DNA from: an uncultured Amylibacter sp.
Lineage (GTDB): Bacteria > Pseudomonadota > Alphaproteobacteria > Rhodobacterales > Rhodobacteraceae
Assembly (NCBI GenBank): GCA_905182285.1
Contig: CAJJAY010000011.1
Span: 1 to 40,193, forward strand
Direction of reading: 5' to 3'
DNA: 40,193 nucleotides
The notes under the pieces were generated by a model, which worked only from the letters and a program-made list of their open reading frames with translations, was not told the origin of the DNA and searched no databases. This document shows, piece by piece, positions 1 through 8,818 of this stretch. A program made the translations under genes and the position numbers. Each line of letters starts with the position of its first letter. Within the stretch, counting starts at the first letter, position 1.

Positions 1-138
1 GTATTAGTCGGTGGAGCTCCACTAAATGAAGAATTTGGTAAAGCTATTGGTGCGGATGCATACTGCAGGGATGCTGCTGTTGCTGTTGAAACCGCAAAAG
101 AATTTATGGCTAGAAAACATAACCAACTTAGTACGTAA
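1..138 (+). CDS. Corrinoid (B12-binding) methyltransferase protein, C-terminal fragment
   Basis: Only the last 45 codons are in the window, ending at TAA 136-138; the gene starts upstream. The visible peptide begins VLVGGAPLNEEFGKAIGADA and continues YCRDAAVAVETAK, which is the C-terminal end of the B12-binding Rossmann domain in the MtaC/MtbC/MttC-type corrinoid proteins (a GGAP turn, then an IGAD motif followed by Y-x-x-D-A and a terminal helix). In that family the protein carries the methyl group between a substrate-specific methyltransferase and tetrahydrofolate. The DUF1638 gene 33 bases downstream supports this, because DUF1638 genes commonly sit beside such corrinoid proteins. The substrate (methylamine, betaine or other) cannot be told from this fragment; the cobalt-binding His motif lies outside the window. 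Confidence 0.75.
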   Translation, partial: VLVGGAPLNEEFGKAIGADAYCRDAAVAVETAKEFMARKHNQLST

Positions 139-171
139 TTTAATAAAATAATTTGTTTGGAATATCATTAT

Positions 172-807
172 ATGCATTCAGATGATTATTTAAAAGATTT
201 TTGCATAGAAAACATTATGCCAAAAAATAATAAAGTATTAATAATTGCTTGTGGAGCTTTAGCTCGAGAAATAATAAGCTTAATAAAGCTAAACAATTGG
301 CAACATATTTCATTAACATGCTTGCCAGCAAATTATCATTTATATCCTGAGAAAATTACTGGAGCTGTCGAGGCTGCAGTTTTGAAATATAAATCAGATT
401 ATAAAAGTATTTTTATAGCTTATGCAGATTGTGGAACGGGTGGTTTATTAGAAAGTAAATGTAAAGAACTAGGAGTGGAAATGATAAAAGGCCCCCATTG
501 TTATTCCTTTTTTGAAGGTAATGATAAATTTTCTAATAATTCTGAAAATGAAATCACTGCTTTTTATCTTACTGATTTCTTAGTAAATCAATTTGAAGCA
601 TTCGTATGGAAACCTATGGGATTGGATAAACATCCTGAACTAATTGAAATGTATTTTGGTAACTATACTAAATTGATTTACCAAGCTCAAACAAACAACA
701 GTAAATTGGATAAAAAAGCTAAAGAAATATCAAATAAAATGAATTTACCATTAGAGAGAAGATTTACTGGATATGGCGATTTAGAAGCTGCTCTTTCAAT
801 ATTGTAG
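172..807 (+). CDS. DUF1638 domain protein
   Basis: A 211-residue protein if started at ATG 172; an in-frame TTG at 157 would add five residues, but neither start has a strong ribosome-binding site. The DUF1638 signature is clear: an N-terminal IIACGALAREI strand-helix, then YADCGTGG in the middle and a GPHCYSFFEG segment, so three conserved cysteines are in place (CGA, DCG, PHC). No signal peptide or membrane segment is seen, so it is probably cytoplasmic. The biochemical role of the family is not established. It is known mainly from neighbourhoods of MttB-type methyltransferases and corrinoid proteins, and that is the case here. It is likely co-transcribed with the corrinoid gene and ends 22 bases from the convergent dctD-like gene. 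Confidence 0.75.
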   Translation: MHSDDYLKDFCIENIMPKNNKVLIIACGALAREIISLIKLNNWQHISLTCLPANYHLYPEKITGAVEAAVLKYKSDYKSIFIAYADCGTGGLLESKCKELGVEMIKGPHCYSFFEGNDKFSNNSENEITAFYLTDFLVNQFEAFVWKPMGLDKHPELIEMYFGNYTKLIYQAQTNNSKLDKKAKEISNKMNLPLERRFTGYGDLEAALSIL

Positions 808-829
808 AGTTTTATTTTGTCTAACTACT

Positions 830-2173
830 TTAGGATCCTACATAATTAGATCTTGATAGGCCATATTTAGCCATTTTTTCATTAAGCGTCCTTCTAGGCA
901 AAGACAGTTCTGCCATTACTGATTGTATCGATCCTTTATGGCGTCTCATTGTATTATCAATTAACATTCTTTCAAATGCTTCAACATGTTCTTTAAGTGG
1001 TTTTGCTAATGCTTTCTCATTATTTGCAACATCATTGTCGTTTGTTGGTAGCATTTCTGTAATAGAATAACTTCCACGACGGCTTTGTAGCACTGTTCTC
1101 TCTGCAAGATTTATTAACTGCCGAATATTACCTTCCCAATTAGCTTGAAGTAATTGAGCTGCATCTTCTGCTGCAACTGCAGGTTTTTCACAGCCATATT
1201 CATCAGCAAAATTTTCAAGATATCGATTAAACAACAGTAAAATATCTTCACCACGTGACTTTAATGGTGGTGGTATAATTTGCATAGCTGCCAATCTATA
1301 ATATAAATCCTGACGAAGTACATTTTCTAATGTTAATGAAATTTCTTCTGTATCATTAGATATTGCGATTATACGTAATTTTGAGCCTTCATTTCCAAGG
1401 TCATATTTAGTTATGAGTGCTAATAGTCGAGCTTGAACTGAACCAGGAATACTTTCAATATCTTCCAAGCATAACGTACCTTCTAATGAAGAATCTATTA
1501 ATGAGTCTTCATCATTATTCTCTCCAAATAACCTTCGAGATAATTCATCTTCTGTATAAGCCGCACAATTAACAGTTATAAATTTTTTACCTTGCCTTGG
1601 GCCACAAGCATGAAGAGCATGTGCAATAAGGCTTTTACCAGTACCGGTTTCACCAGTAATTAAGACATGACCATCTGCTTGGGCTAAATCAAGTATATCT
1701 TCTCTTAACCGACCCATTAATGCTGATGTTCCCATTAATTTTCTTAATAATACTGTGCCATCTGATAATTCTCTTCTTAATGTTCTGTTTTCTAATGTTA
1801 AAAACCTCGTCTGAACTGCACGCTTTGCTAAGTCTGCCATTCTTTCAGGATTAAAAGGTTTCTCAAGAAAATCATAAGCGCCAATACGCATAGCATCGAC
1901 AGCCATTGAAACATCACCATGTCCTGTTATTAAGATTACTGGAAGAGCATTATCAATTTTTTGTAGTTTTTTTAAAAAAGAAATTCCGTCGGTACCAGGC
2001 ATTTTTATATCTGAAATAATTATACCTGGATAATCTGGGCCTATATTCTTTAATGCTAAATCCGCACTAGCGTATGTTATAGTTTTATAGCCAGATAATC
2101 CTAACCATTGTGATATACTTTCGCGCATATCTTGTTCATCATCCACAATTGTGATTGATATTTGATTAGCCAT
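830..2173 (-). CDS. DctD-like NtrC-family response regulator lacking the GAFTGA loop
   Basis: A 447-residue regulator with three domains. The receiver (about 1-120) has acidic residues D12/E13, phospho-acceptor D55, T83 and K105. The AAA+ domain (about 145-365) has Walker A GETGTGKS at 174-181 and an arginine-finger segment RQDLYYRL. A Fis-type helix-turn-helix closes the protein (about 400-445). Two parts of the AAA+ domain are odd. Where NtrC/DctD proteins carry GAFTGA, this one has FGENNDEDSLIDSS (216-229), and Walker B reads LCLEDIES instead of the usual LFLDEI. In the family GAFTGA contacts sigma-54, so this protein probably does not act through sigma-54; Rhodobacter capsulatus NtrC is a known GAFTGA-less activator that works with sigma-70. 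It follows dctB by 4 bases as one operon. DctD in the strict sense is uncertain because no C4-dicarboxylate transporter is nearby. Confidence 0.85.
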   Translation of the reverse strand: MANQISITIVDDEQDMRESISQWLGLSGYKTITYASADLALKNIGPDYPGIIISDIKMPGTDGISFLKKLQKIDNALPVILITGHGDVSMAVDAMRIGAYDFLEKPFNPERMADLAKRAVQTRFLTLENRTLRRELSDGTVLLRKLMGTSALMGRLREDILDLAQADGHVLITGETGTGKSLIAHALHACGPRQGKKFITVNCAAYTEDELSRRLFGENNDEDSLIDSSLEGTLCLEDIESIPGSVQARLLALITKYDLGNEGSKLRIIAISNDTEEISLTLENVLRQDLYYRLAAMQIIPPPLKSRGEDILLLFNRYLENFADEYGCEKPAVAAEDAAQLLQANWEGNIRQLINLAERTVLQSRRGSYSITEMLPTNDNDVANNEKALAKPLKEHVEAFERMLIDNTMRRHKGSIQSVMAELSLPRRTLNEKMAKYGLSRSNYVGS

Positions 2174-2177
2174 TTGG

Positions 2178-3932
2178 TTACTCCAGATCTTTATTATTTT
2201 CTACTATTTGTGGTAGTTGGAATTCAAAGACAGCACCACGGGGCGATACATTTCTGGCGAATAACCGCCCATCAAGATCTTTAGCAATCGAAGAACTAAT
2301 GGCTAATCCTAATCCGACACCTTCACCTGGTTTCTTTGTTGTAAAAAAAGGTTCAAACATTTCATCTAGATTCTCAATCCCAGGTCCATTGTCTTGAATT
2401 GTTAATGTCGCCATTTCTCCAGCGGTTAAGGATATTTGCAAATACCTTTCTGTTTGACCTTTCATAGCATCAAGGGCATTCCTCAATAAGTTTACAATGA
2501 CTTGTTCTAACCTAACAGGGTCTGCTAAAACTTTAACTGGAATTTCTGGTAAAGATTTTGTTATTTCAACTGATTGCTGTCCTAGCTGAGGCGCCATCAT
2601 TGCAATTGAAGTATTAATTGAGTTTATGAAATTAACAGGAATTAGATCGTCACTACCTTTACGAGAATATGATTTTAATTGTTGTGTAATAGTACCCATT
2701 CGCCCAATTAGATCATCAATTCTTTGAAAACTTGATAAAGCTTCCTCAGAACGTTTACGGCTAAGTAATAGTTTGGCTGCTGCCAAATAAGTTCTCATTG
2801 CCGCTAATGGTTGATTTAACTCATGGCTAACTGCAGCAGACATTTCTCCAAGTGCTGCTAGTTTTGAGGATTGTTCAAGTGATGCTTCCGCTACCTGAAG
2901 GTTTCTTTCAGCTCGTTCTCTTTGAGTTATTTCTGTTGATAACCTATCATTTAATGCACGTAACTCTTCACTTTCAGCTTTAAATAGAAACGATTGTCTT
3001 GTTGCTCTTCTAGAAAGAAAATAGAAACCCAATGCTAAAAGTAAAGCTAATGCTGTAATGCCTAATGCTAGTACACCGTTAACCTTTTCCCGTACAGATT
3101 GAAATGGTGTTAGGTAGGTAAGTCGCCAACCTTGGAATGGAATTGAAGTATCAAGTCTATATAAAGCTTGGTCTTCAATATATGCATCAACTTCTGAACC
3201 ATTCCAGTCACCTGTGGCCCTTATAGCCCTTTCTAAAACTGTTAAAGTGGGCTGTGATAGAAGTGCAGTTTCTAATGATTGATTTAAAAACCCTTGATCA
3301 GTTGATAAAAGTACTATTCCTTTTGAATTTGTTACCATTATTGTCGCATCATTTGCAGACCATGTTGTAAAGAGGTTATCAAGTCCAACTTCGACAACAA
3401 TTACCCCTAATATTTTTCCTTGAGATTCTAGTTTTCTTGAATAGAAAAAACTTCTACGTCCTTTCTCGTTATCAGAGATTGTAAAGACTGTTCCAGATTT
3501 TCTGATTGCGTTGAAAAAGAAGTCTTGGCCTCTTAAATTTTGACCTAAATCTGAACGATCAGAAGATGCAACAATTCTGCCATACCTTTCTAATAGCGTA
3601 ATAGACTTAACTCTTATTTCATCTGAGAAAGTTATTAGTCTTTGACTTGTTAATTGGAAATCCTTTGTATTTATATCTGAAATTAATCCTGTATCACGGG
3701 ACAATAGAAGAGGGACCACTGAAACCCTTTGAAGTTCAGATATTAGACGACCTGAGTATAATGATAGTTCTCTTTCTGCCTCTGATCTTTTTACCTGACT
3801 ATAATTTTGTGTTAGATATAAATTTGATAGGAGGATTATAATTATTACTGAGATGATTAATAAAAACACACCTAATCGAACAATAAGATTAGGCCACCTG
3901 CGTGATGGTTCATTTGATCTATCAGTTAACAT
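2178..3932 (-). CDS. DctB-like membrane sensor histidine kinase
   Basis: A 584-residue kinase. Transmembrane helix 1 (about 16-40) and helix 2 (about 284-306) bracket a periplasmic region of some 240 residues, as in DctB with its tandem Cache/PAS-like sensor. A coiled coil (about 315-355) joins it to the kinase core: H-box VSHELNQPLA with H370, N-box VNLLRNALDAM with N485, G1 box DNGPGI at 515-520 and G2 box GVGLGLAIS ending at 546. It should autophosphorylate and pass phosphate to D55 of the regulator encoded 4 bases downstream. The ligand is unknown; DctB proteins sense C4-dicarboxylates, but no dctPQM or dctA gene lies in this window. The ATG at 3932 places helix 1 near the N terminus as expected. 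Confidence 0.85.
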   Translation of the reverse strand: MLTDRSNEPSRRWPNLIVRLGVFLLIISVIIIILLSNLYLTQNYSQVKRSEAERELSLYSGRLISELQRVSVVPLLLSRDTGLISDINTKDFQLTSQRLITFSDEIRVKSITLLERYGRIVASSDRSDLGQNLRGQDFFFNAIRKSGTVFTISDNEKGRRSFFYSRKLESQGKILGVIVVEVGLDNLFTTWSANDATIMVTNSKGIVLLSTDQGFLNQSLETALLSQPTLTVLERAIRATGDWNGSEVDAYIEDQALYRLDTSIPFQGWRLTYLTPFQSVREKVNGVLALGITALALLLALGFYFLSRRATRQSFLFKAESEELRALNDRLSTEITQRERAERNLQVAEASLEQSSKLAALGEMSAAVSHELNQPLAAMRTYLAAAKLLLSRKRSEEALSSFQRIDDLIGRMGTITQQLKSYSRKGSDDLIPVNFINSINTSIAMMAPQLGQQSVEITKSLPEIPVKVLADPVRLEQVIVNLLRNALDAMKGQTERYLQISLTAGEMATLTIQDNGPGIENLDEMFEPFFTTKKPGEGVGLGLAISSSIAKDLDGRLFARNVSPRGAVFEFQLPQIVENNKDLE

Positions 3933-4001
3933 AAGTATAAACTTAAAGTGATAGATGCTATTGGTCTAGCTATTAAGTTTATATTTTAACTATTGTTAAA
4001 A

Positions 4002-4679
4002 TTAACTTGTCACCAAAGTTTCATAGATGCTTTGAAATAATCTATTACCATCTATTCCACCGAGCATTGGATCATTTAGTCTTTCTGGGTGAGGCATCAT
4101 ACCTAAGACTCTACGATTTTCTGATAATATTCCAGCAATATTACCCATTGAACCATTTGGATTATCAACATAACTAAATGCAATACGGTCATGGTCTTTT
4201 AATTCTTTGATAGTATCCTTATCAGCATTATAATTTCCATCATGATGAGCAATTGGAGTGTTTATAATTTCATTTTTGGAATAGCATGATGTAAAGTTAC
4301 TTGATTGAGTCTCAACCTTTAATTGTATGTTTTTACATATAAATTTTAAATTTGAGTTACGCATTAATGCTCCAGGGAGTAACCCAGATTCAGTTAGCAC
4401 TTGAAATCCATTACACACGCCAAGAACATATCCACCATTATTTGCAAATTCAATTACTGCATTCATTATAGGTGATCGAGCAGCTATTGCACCACATCGA
4501 AGATAATCACCAAAAGAAAAGCCACCAGGAATAGCAATTAAGTCTAAATTTCCTGGAAGACCACTTTCTTTATGCCAAACCATTTTTACAGGATCTTTTT
4601 TTGTAGTAAATCTATTTAATGCAACTGCCATATCGCGATCACAATTTGAACCAGGGAACTGAATCACAGCAGCTCTCAT
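4002..4679 (-). CDS. purQ: Phosphoribosylformylglycinamidine synthase, glutaminase subunit PurQ
   Basis: A 225-residue class I glutamine amidotransferase, the usual PurQ length. It opens with [14 protein letters not shown], carries the nucleophile in GVCNGFQ (C89) and ends with the MPHPER motif that holds the catalytic His and Glu. It supplies ammonia from glutamine to PurL for conversion of FGAR to FGAM, together with PurS. Its ATG shares one base with the purS stop (TAATG), which points to translational coupling. It is the last gene of the purB-purC-purS-purQ run; the large subunit PurL is not next to it in this window. Confidence 0.96.
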   Translation of the reverse strand: MRAAVIQFPGSNCDRDMAVALNRFTTKKDPVKMVWHKESGLPGNLDLIAIPGGFSFGDYLRCGAIAARSPIMNAVIEFANNGGYVLGVCNGFQVLTESGLLPGALMRNSNLKFICKNIQLKVETQSSNFTSCYSKNEIINTPIAHHDGNYNADKDTIKELKDHDRIAFSYVDNPNGSMGNIAGILSENRRVLGMMPHPERLNDPMLGGIDGNRLFQSIYETLVTS

Positions 4680-4918
4680 TATAAGATTTCCACAGAATAG
4701 TTTTCAATAACAGTGTTTGCTAATAATTTTTCACACATATCTTCGACTTGTGATTTAGCTTTTATTGGGTCATTTTCAGTTAAATCTAATTCAATAACTT
4801 TACCTTGCCTTACTTTGTCTACACCTGCAAAACCAAGTGAACCAAGTGAGTGTCGAACTGCTGCGCCTTGGGGATCTAATACACCGGGTTTTAATGTAAC
4901 ATTTACGCGTGCTTTCAT
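4679..4918 (-). CDS. purS: Phosphoribosylformylglycinamidine synthase subunit PurS
   Basis: A 79-residue protein of the PurS family ([20 protein letters not shown] start, then [17 protein letters not shown]), at the normal length for this small dimeric subunit. PurS bridges PurQ and the small form of PurL, so the genome should encode the three-part FGAM synthase and not the fused enterobacterial enzyme. It lies 4 bases after purC and overlaps purQ by one base, so all three are probably read from one message. Confidence 0.95.
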   Translation of the reverse strand: MKARVNVTLKPGVLDPQGAAVRHSLGSLGFAGVDKVRQGKVIELDLTENDPIKAKSQVEDMCEKLLANTVIENYSVEIL

Positions 4919-4922
4919 TAAT

Positions 4923-5681
4923 TTACTCCACTAATTTTGGGCCAGTTGAGCCCCCATTTTTAGGTAAAATACCTAGTCTTTTTGCTACTTCTGAATAAGC
5001 ATCCGTCAGACTTCCTAAATCTCTTCTAAATACATCTTTATCTAATTTTTGATTTGTTTCAACATCCCACAATCGGCAGCTATCTGGACTAATTTCGTCT
5101 GCCAGGATTAGGCGTTGCATATCGTCTTCATACTGCCTTCCAACTTCAATTTTGAAATCCACCAATTTAATTCCGATACCATACATTAATCCAGCTAAAA
5201 AATCGTTTACTCGTAATGCTATTTCACGCATATCATCAATTTCATGAGATGTAGCCCAATTCATTGCTAATATATGTTCTTCTGAAACCAAAGGATCACC
5301 CAAGGAGTCGTCCTTTAAACAAAACTCAACTATCGGCCTTGGTAAGGTTGTACCTTCCTCGATGTTGAACATTTTAGAAAACGATCCCGCGGCAACATTT
5401 CTGACTATTATTTCTAATGGAACAATTTCTACTTTATGCACTAATTGTTCCCTCATATTTAATCTTTTTATAAAATGAGTTGGTAAACCAATTGTATTAA
5501 GCCCTAACATAAAATGCTCACAAAGAAGGTTATTAAGCGCACCTTTTCCCTCTAATGTATCTTTTTTAACAGCATTAAACGCAGTAGCATCATCCTTGAA
5601 GTACTGGATGATTGTTCCTGGTTCAGGACCCTCGTACAATGTTTTTGCTTTGCCTTCGTAGATTTTTTTGCCGCGTGCCAT
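4923..5681 (-). CDS. purC: SAICAR synthetase (phosphoribosylaminoimidazole-succinocarboxamide synthase)
   Basis: A 252-residue PurC of standard bacterial length. Motifs include the N-terminal [29 protein letters not shown], the [11 protein letters not shown] segment and [10 protein letters not shown] (metal and nucleotide binding). It joins CAIR and aspartate with ATP to form SAICAR, the step before PurB, whose gene lies upstream on the same strand. A 131-base gap separates it from purB and contains a hairpin, so purC-purS-purQ may have partly separate expression. In many alphaproteobacteria a small DUF1476 gene sits in that gap; I found no such reading frame here. Confidence 0.96.
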   Translation of the reverse strand: MARGKKIYEGKAKTLYEGPEPGTIIQYFKDDATAFNAVKKDTLEGKGALNNLLCEHFMLGLNTIGLPTHFIKRLNMREQLVHKVEIVPLEIIVRNVAAGSFSKMFNIEEGTTLPRPIVEFCLKDDSLGDPLVSEEHILAMNWATSHEIDDMREIALRVNDFLAGLMYGIGIKLVDFKIEVGRQYEDDMQRLILADEISPDSCRLWDVETNQKLDKDVFRRDLGSLTDAYSEVAKRLGILPKNGGSTGPKLVE

Positions 5682-5740
5682 ATTTTGGCCTCCGATCGTA
5701 TGAGAATCTAATGACTTTATTCGTTTCTATATAATTAAAT

Positions 5741-5778
5741 GATAAGCTTCGAACAAGAACTGTTGTCCAAAGCTTATC
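5741..5778 (-). other. Hairpin between purB and purC
   Basis: A perfect 9-base inverted repeat, gataagctt at 5741-5749 and aagcttatc at 5770-5778, with a 20-base spacer that can itself pair AACA with TGTT (5752-5755 with 5761-5764). There is no run of U after it on the minus strand, so it is not a clear terminator. It could be an attenuating or RNA-stabilising element between purB and purC, or a protein-binding site. Its function is inferred only. Confidence 0.35.
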
Positions 5779-5812
5779 CATAAAAATTCAAACATTAGAT
5801 TAATGGAAGTTA

Positions 5813-7123
5813 TTAGATATCAGAATTAAATACTCTCGAGAAAATAGTATCAACATGCTTCGTGTGATATTGTAAATCAAATTTGTCTTCGATTTCCTGA
5901 ATTGTCATTACGGACATAACGTCTTTGTCTTTTTTTAATTCTGTCATGAAATCTGCACCTTCTTCCCAAACCCTCATAGCGTTTCTTTGAACCATTTTAT
6001 AGCTATCTTCGCGTGAGCAACCTTTTTGGGTTAACGCTAATAATACTCTTTGAGAATGTACTAAGCCTCTAAATTTATTCATATTTGCGATCATATTTTC
6101 CGGATATATTACCAGTTTATCAATCACTGATGTAAGTCGTGATAGTGCAAAATCTAATGTTATAGTAGCATCTGGGCCTATGTTTCTTTCAACCGAACTA
6201 TGAGAAATATCTCTTTCGTGCCACAAAGCAACATTTTCCATAGCAGGCACTACACACATTCTTACTAATCTTGATAAACCTGTTAAATTTTCAGTAAGAA
6301 CTGGATTACGTTTATGTGGCATGGCTGAGGAACCTTTTTGTCCCTTTGAAAAAAATTCTTCTGCTTCAAGAACTTCTGTTCGCTGCATATGCCTTATTTC
6401 AATGGAGATGTTTTCAATACTAGATGCAACAACTCCTAATGCCGCAAAAAATGCTGCATGCCTATCCCTTGGAATAACTTGAGTTGAAATAGGCTCAATT
6501 TCTAATCCCATTTTATTACAAACATGCTCTTCCACATATGGGTCAATATTTGCAAAAGTTCCAACTGCACCAGATATTGCACCAGTTGCGATCTCCATAC
6601 GAGCTTTTTTTAGTCTGTTTAGATTTCTATCCATTTCAGCATAGAAGCGCGCAAATGTAAGCCCCATTGTAGTTGGCTCAGCATGGATGCCATGTGAGCG
6701 CCCAATTCTAATAGTGTTTTTATGTTCAATTGCACGCTTTTTTAGGGCTTTTAATAAATTATTTGTTCCATCTATAAGGAGATCTGATGCTTTTACTAAT
6801 TGTACATTAAAACATGTATCTAATACATCGGATGATGTCATTCCTTGATGAACAAATCTTGCCTCTTCACTACCAATTATTTCAGATAGATGAGTAAGAA
6901 ATGCTATTACATCATGCTTTGTAATTGCTTCTATTTCATCGATGCGTGCTACATCAAACTTAACATCTTTTGCTTTCCATACCGCTTGGGCAGACTTTTC
7001 TGGAATTACACCAATTTTTGCCTGAGCATCACAAGCATGTGCTTCAATCTCATACCATATTCTAAATTTCGTTTCAGGAGACCAAATTGCGACCATTTCT
7101 GGTCGAGAATAGCGAGGGATCAT
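5813..7123 (-). CDS. purB: Adenylosuccinate lyase
   Basis: A 436-residue member of the fumarase/aspartase superfamily. The signature GSSAMPHKRNP is at 264-274 on the flexible loop with the catalytic Ser, HQGMTSSDVLDT at 92-103, and GRSHGIHAEPTT (141-152) carries another active-site His. The opening MIPRYSRPEM is typical of this group. It splits SAICAR to AICAR and fumarate, and adenylosuccinate to AMP and fumarate. It is the first gene of the purine cluster; the 128 bases upstream (7124-7251) are AT-rich and should carry the promoter, but I see no clear operator there. Confidence 0.96.
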   Translation of the reverse strand: MIPRYSRPEMVAIWSPETKFRIWYEIEAHACDAQAKIGVIPEKSAQAVWKAKDVKFDVARIDEIEAITKHDVIAFLTHLSEIIGSEEARFVHQGMTSSDVLDTCFNVQLVKASDLLIDGTNNLLKALKKRAIEHKNTIRIGRSHGIHAEPTTMGLTFARFYAEMDRNLNRLKKARMEIATGAISGAVGTFANIDPYVEEHVCNKMGLEIEPISTQVIPRDRHAAFFAALGVVASSIENISIEIRHMQRTEVLEAEEFFSKGQKGSSAMPHKRNPVLTENLTGLSRLVRMCVVPAMENVALWHERDISHSSVERNIGPDATITLDFALSRLTSVIDKLVIYPENMIANMNKFRGLVHSQRVLLALTQKGCSREDSYKMVQRNAMRVWEEGADFMTELKKDKDVMSVMTIQEIEDKFDLQYHTKHVDTIFSRVFNSDI

Positions 7124-7251
7124 TGCACATCCTTTAAAAGTTATAAATATATAAAATGCCTCTTAAACTGCATTCAGATAAAGAACAAGCATAGCCAATT
7201 AGTAAATCTATTTATTTGTATTTTGGTTTAATTTTAAAAATGTTAATGAAA

Positions 7252-7782
7252 TCACAAAAAATCATTTTTATGAAAAATATTTTCAGCATGTAAGTCCATA
7301 TAAATTTTCATCCAAGCTGTATAATTTTCAGGATTATTTTTAATATCTGATATCAGCTGGGGGAGTGATAACCATTTTATTTCCATAACTTCATCTGGAT
7401 TAAGTTTAAATGGGTGATTTAACTGACACTTTCCTACATATATATCAACAATCTCGTGTTCAATTAAATCTGGTGGAACATTTGACCGGTACTCCACTGT
7501 ATTCCGCTTCTCCAGAGTAATACCCGTCATGCCTAATTCTTCTTTGAGTCGCCTTTTTGCTGATATATCTATATCTTCATTCCAATATGGATGAGTACAA
7601 CAAGTATTTGTCCATAATCCTGGTGTATGATATTTTGATAAAGCTCTTCTTTGTAATAAAATTTTACCCTTGGATATAATGAAAATTGAAATTGCTAGAT
7701 GTTTTAAGCCTTTTTTATGCACCAACATCTTTTCAATGGGCTGTAACTGATCATTATCGTAAGCGGGTATTAGTATTGTCAT
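7252..7782 (-). CDS. idi: Isopentenyl-diphosphate delta-isomerase, type 1 (Nudix)
   Basis: I start this at ATG 7782 (176 residues, the normal length); the open frame runs back to 7860, but the extra 26 residues look unlike the family. The active-site Cys motif TNTCCTHP (C61/C62) and the Nudix helix AKRRLKEELGMTG with its paired Glu (81-82) are intact, with QRRALSKYHTPGLW before them. It interconverts IPP and DMAPP with a divalent metal in the cytoplasm. Bacteria using the MEP pathway can live without it, and in marine alphaproteobacteria it often serves carotenoid, retinal or bacteriochlorophyll synthesis. It is divergent from hemF, a haem/chlorophyll gene, but no crt, bch or rhodopsin gene is in the window. 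Confidence 0.92.
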   Translation of the reverse strand: MTILIPAYDNDQLQPIEKMLVHKKGLKHLAISIFIISKGKILLQRRALSKYHTPGLWTNTCCTHPYWNEDIDISAKRRLKEELGMTGITLEKRNTVEYRSNVPPDLIEHEIVDIYVGKCQLNHPFKLNPDEVMEIKWLSLPQLISDIKNNPENYTAWMKIYMDLHAENIFHKNDFL

Positions 7783-7904
7783 TTTAAATTGCCATATGAA
7801 GAAAGTGTTTACATAAAACAATAGTGTTAATTGCAAGTCCAGACTAATCATCCTTTTCATTTATTAAATGTCATATTAAACCGTAACAAATGAAAGGGTT
7901 TTAA

Positions 7905-8789
7905 ATGGTATTAGCAACTCAAAAGCAAAAAGAAGAAGTAGAAAAGTGGTTTTCAAATTTAAAAAACGAAATTTGTATGTCTTTTGAAGATATTGAGAAT
8001 AACCAATCCACTGGTCCTTATTGTGATCTCCCGTCAGGAAAATTTGAAATTACTGAAACCAAGAGAGATGGAGGAAATGGTGGTGGAGGACTAATGTCAG
8101 TCATGAGAGGAGGACGTGTTTTTGAAAAAGTTGGTGTTAATATTTCTACAGTTTATGGAAAATTAAATCCCCTTATGCAAAAATCTATGGCATCAAGAAA
8201 AGAAATGACAGGTATAGAAGATAATCCTGTTTTTTGGGCCTCTGGAATATCTCTTGTAGCGCATATGAATAGTCCAAAAGTACCAGCTGTGCATATGAAT
8301 ACTCGTATGTTTTGGACTCCAGTTGCTAGTTGGTTTGGTGGAGGAACTGATCTTAATCCAATGATTGAAGTAACTGAAGAAACTAAATTCTTTCATAAAG
8401 TCTTAAAAAAAACTTGTGATAAATATAATCCCGAATATTATCCAAAATATAAGAAATGGGCTGACGAATACTTTTTAATAAAACATTGGAATGAGACTCG
8501 TGGTGTAGGCGGAATATTTTTTGATGATTTGAACACTGGCAATTGGAATGCTGATTTTAATTTTACAAAAGATGTAGGGAAAGCATTCCTTGCTGCTTAT
8601 GTTCCGCTATGCAAAAAAAACCAAGGGAATAGTTGGACGGATGCTGAACGTGAAGTGCAATTGATAAAACGTGGAAAATATGCAGAATTTAATTTGGTTT
8701 ATGATCGCGGAACACATTTTGGACTTCAATCAGGCCATGATCCAAGTGCAGTTTTAATGAGCTTGCCACCTGTTGCAAAATGGCCCTAA
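7905..8789 (+). CDS. hemF: Oxygen-dependent coproporphyrinogen III oxidase
   Basis: A 294-residue HemF of expected length. Diagnostic segments are GGGGLMSVMRGGRVFEKVGVN near the N terminus, HMNTRMFW followed by SWFGGGTDLNP, then GGIFFDDLN, and the C-terminal EFNLVYDRGTHFGLQSGHDP. The enzyme uses O2 to decarboxylate two propionates of coproporphyrinogen III, giving protoporphyrinogen IX for haem or chlorophyll. The use of HemF marks an aerobic lifestyle. The gene stands alone on the plus strand, divergent from idi and convergent with gcvP. Confidence 0.96.
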   Translation: MVLATQKQKEEVEKWFSNLKNEICMSFEDIENNQSTGPYCDLPSGKFEITETKRDGGNGGGGLMSVMRGGRVFEKVGVNISTVYGKLNPLMQKSMASRKEMTGIEDNPVFWASGISLVAHMNSPKVPAVHMNTRMFWTPVASWFGGGTDLNPMIEVTEETKFFHKVLKKTCDKYNPEYYPKYKKWADEYFLIKHWNETRGVGGIFFDDLNTGNWNADFNFTKDVGKAFLAAYVPLCKKNQGNSWTDAEREVQLIKRGKYAEFNLVYDRGTHFGLQSGHDPSAVLMSLPPVAKWP

Positions 8790-8818
8790 AAACTAATATA
8801 TTTTATATGTCTTTTAAG

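Noticed and set aside
2178-3932. Calling the sensor and regulator true DctB/DctD for C4-dicarboxylate uptake
   Set aside because: Domain layout fits, but no dctPQM or dctA gene is linked and the regulator's AAA+ domain is divergent, so the substrate is left open.
7783-7860. 26-residue N-terminal extension of Idi, hydrophobic enough to suggest a membrane anchor
   Set aside because: It is unlike the family, has no good ribosome-binding site, and the start at 7782 gives the normal length.
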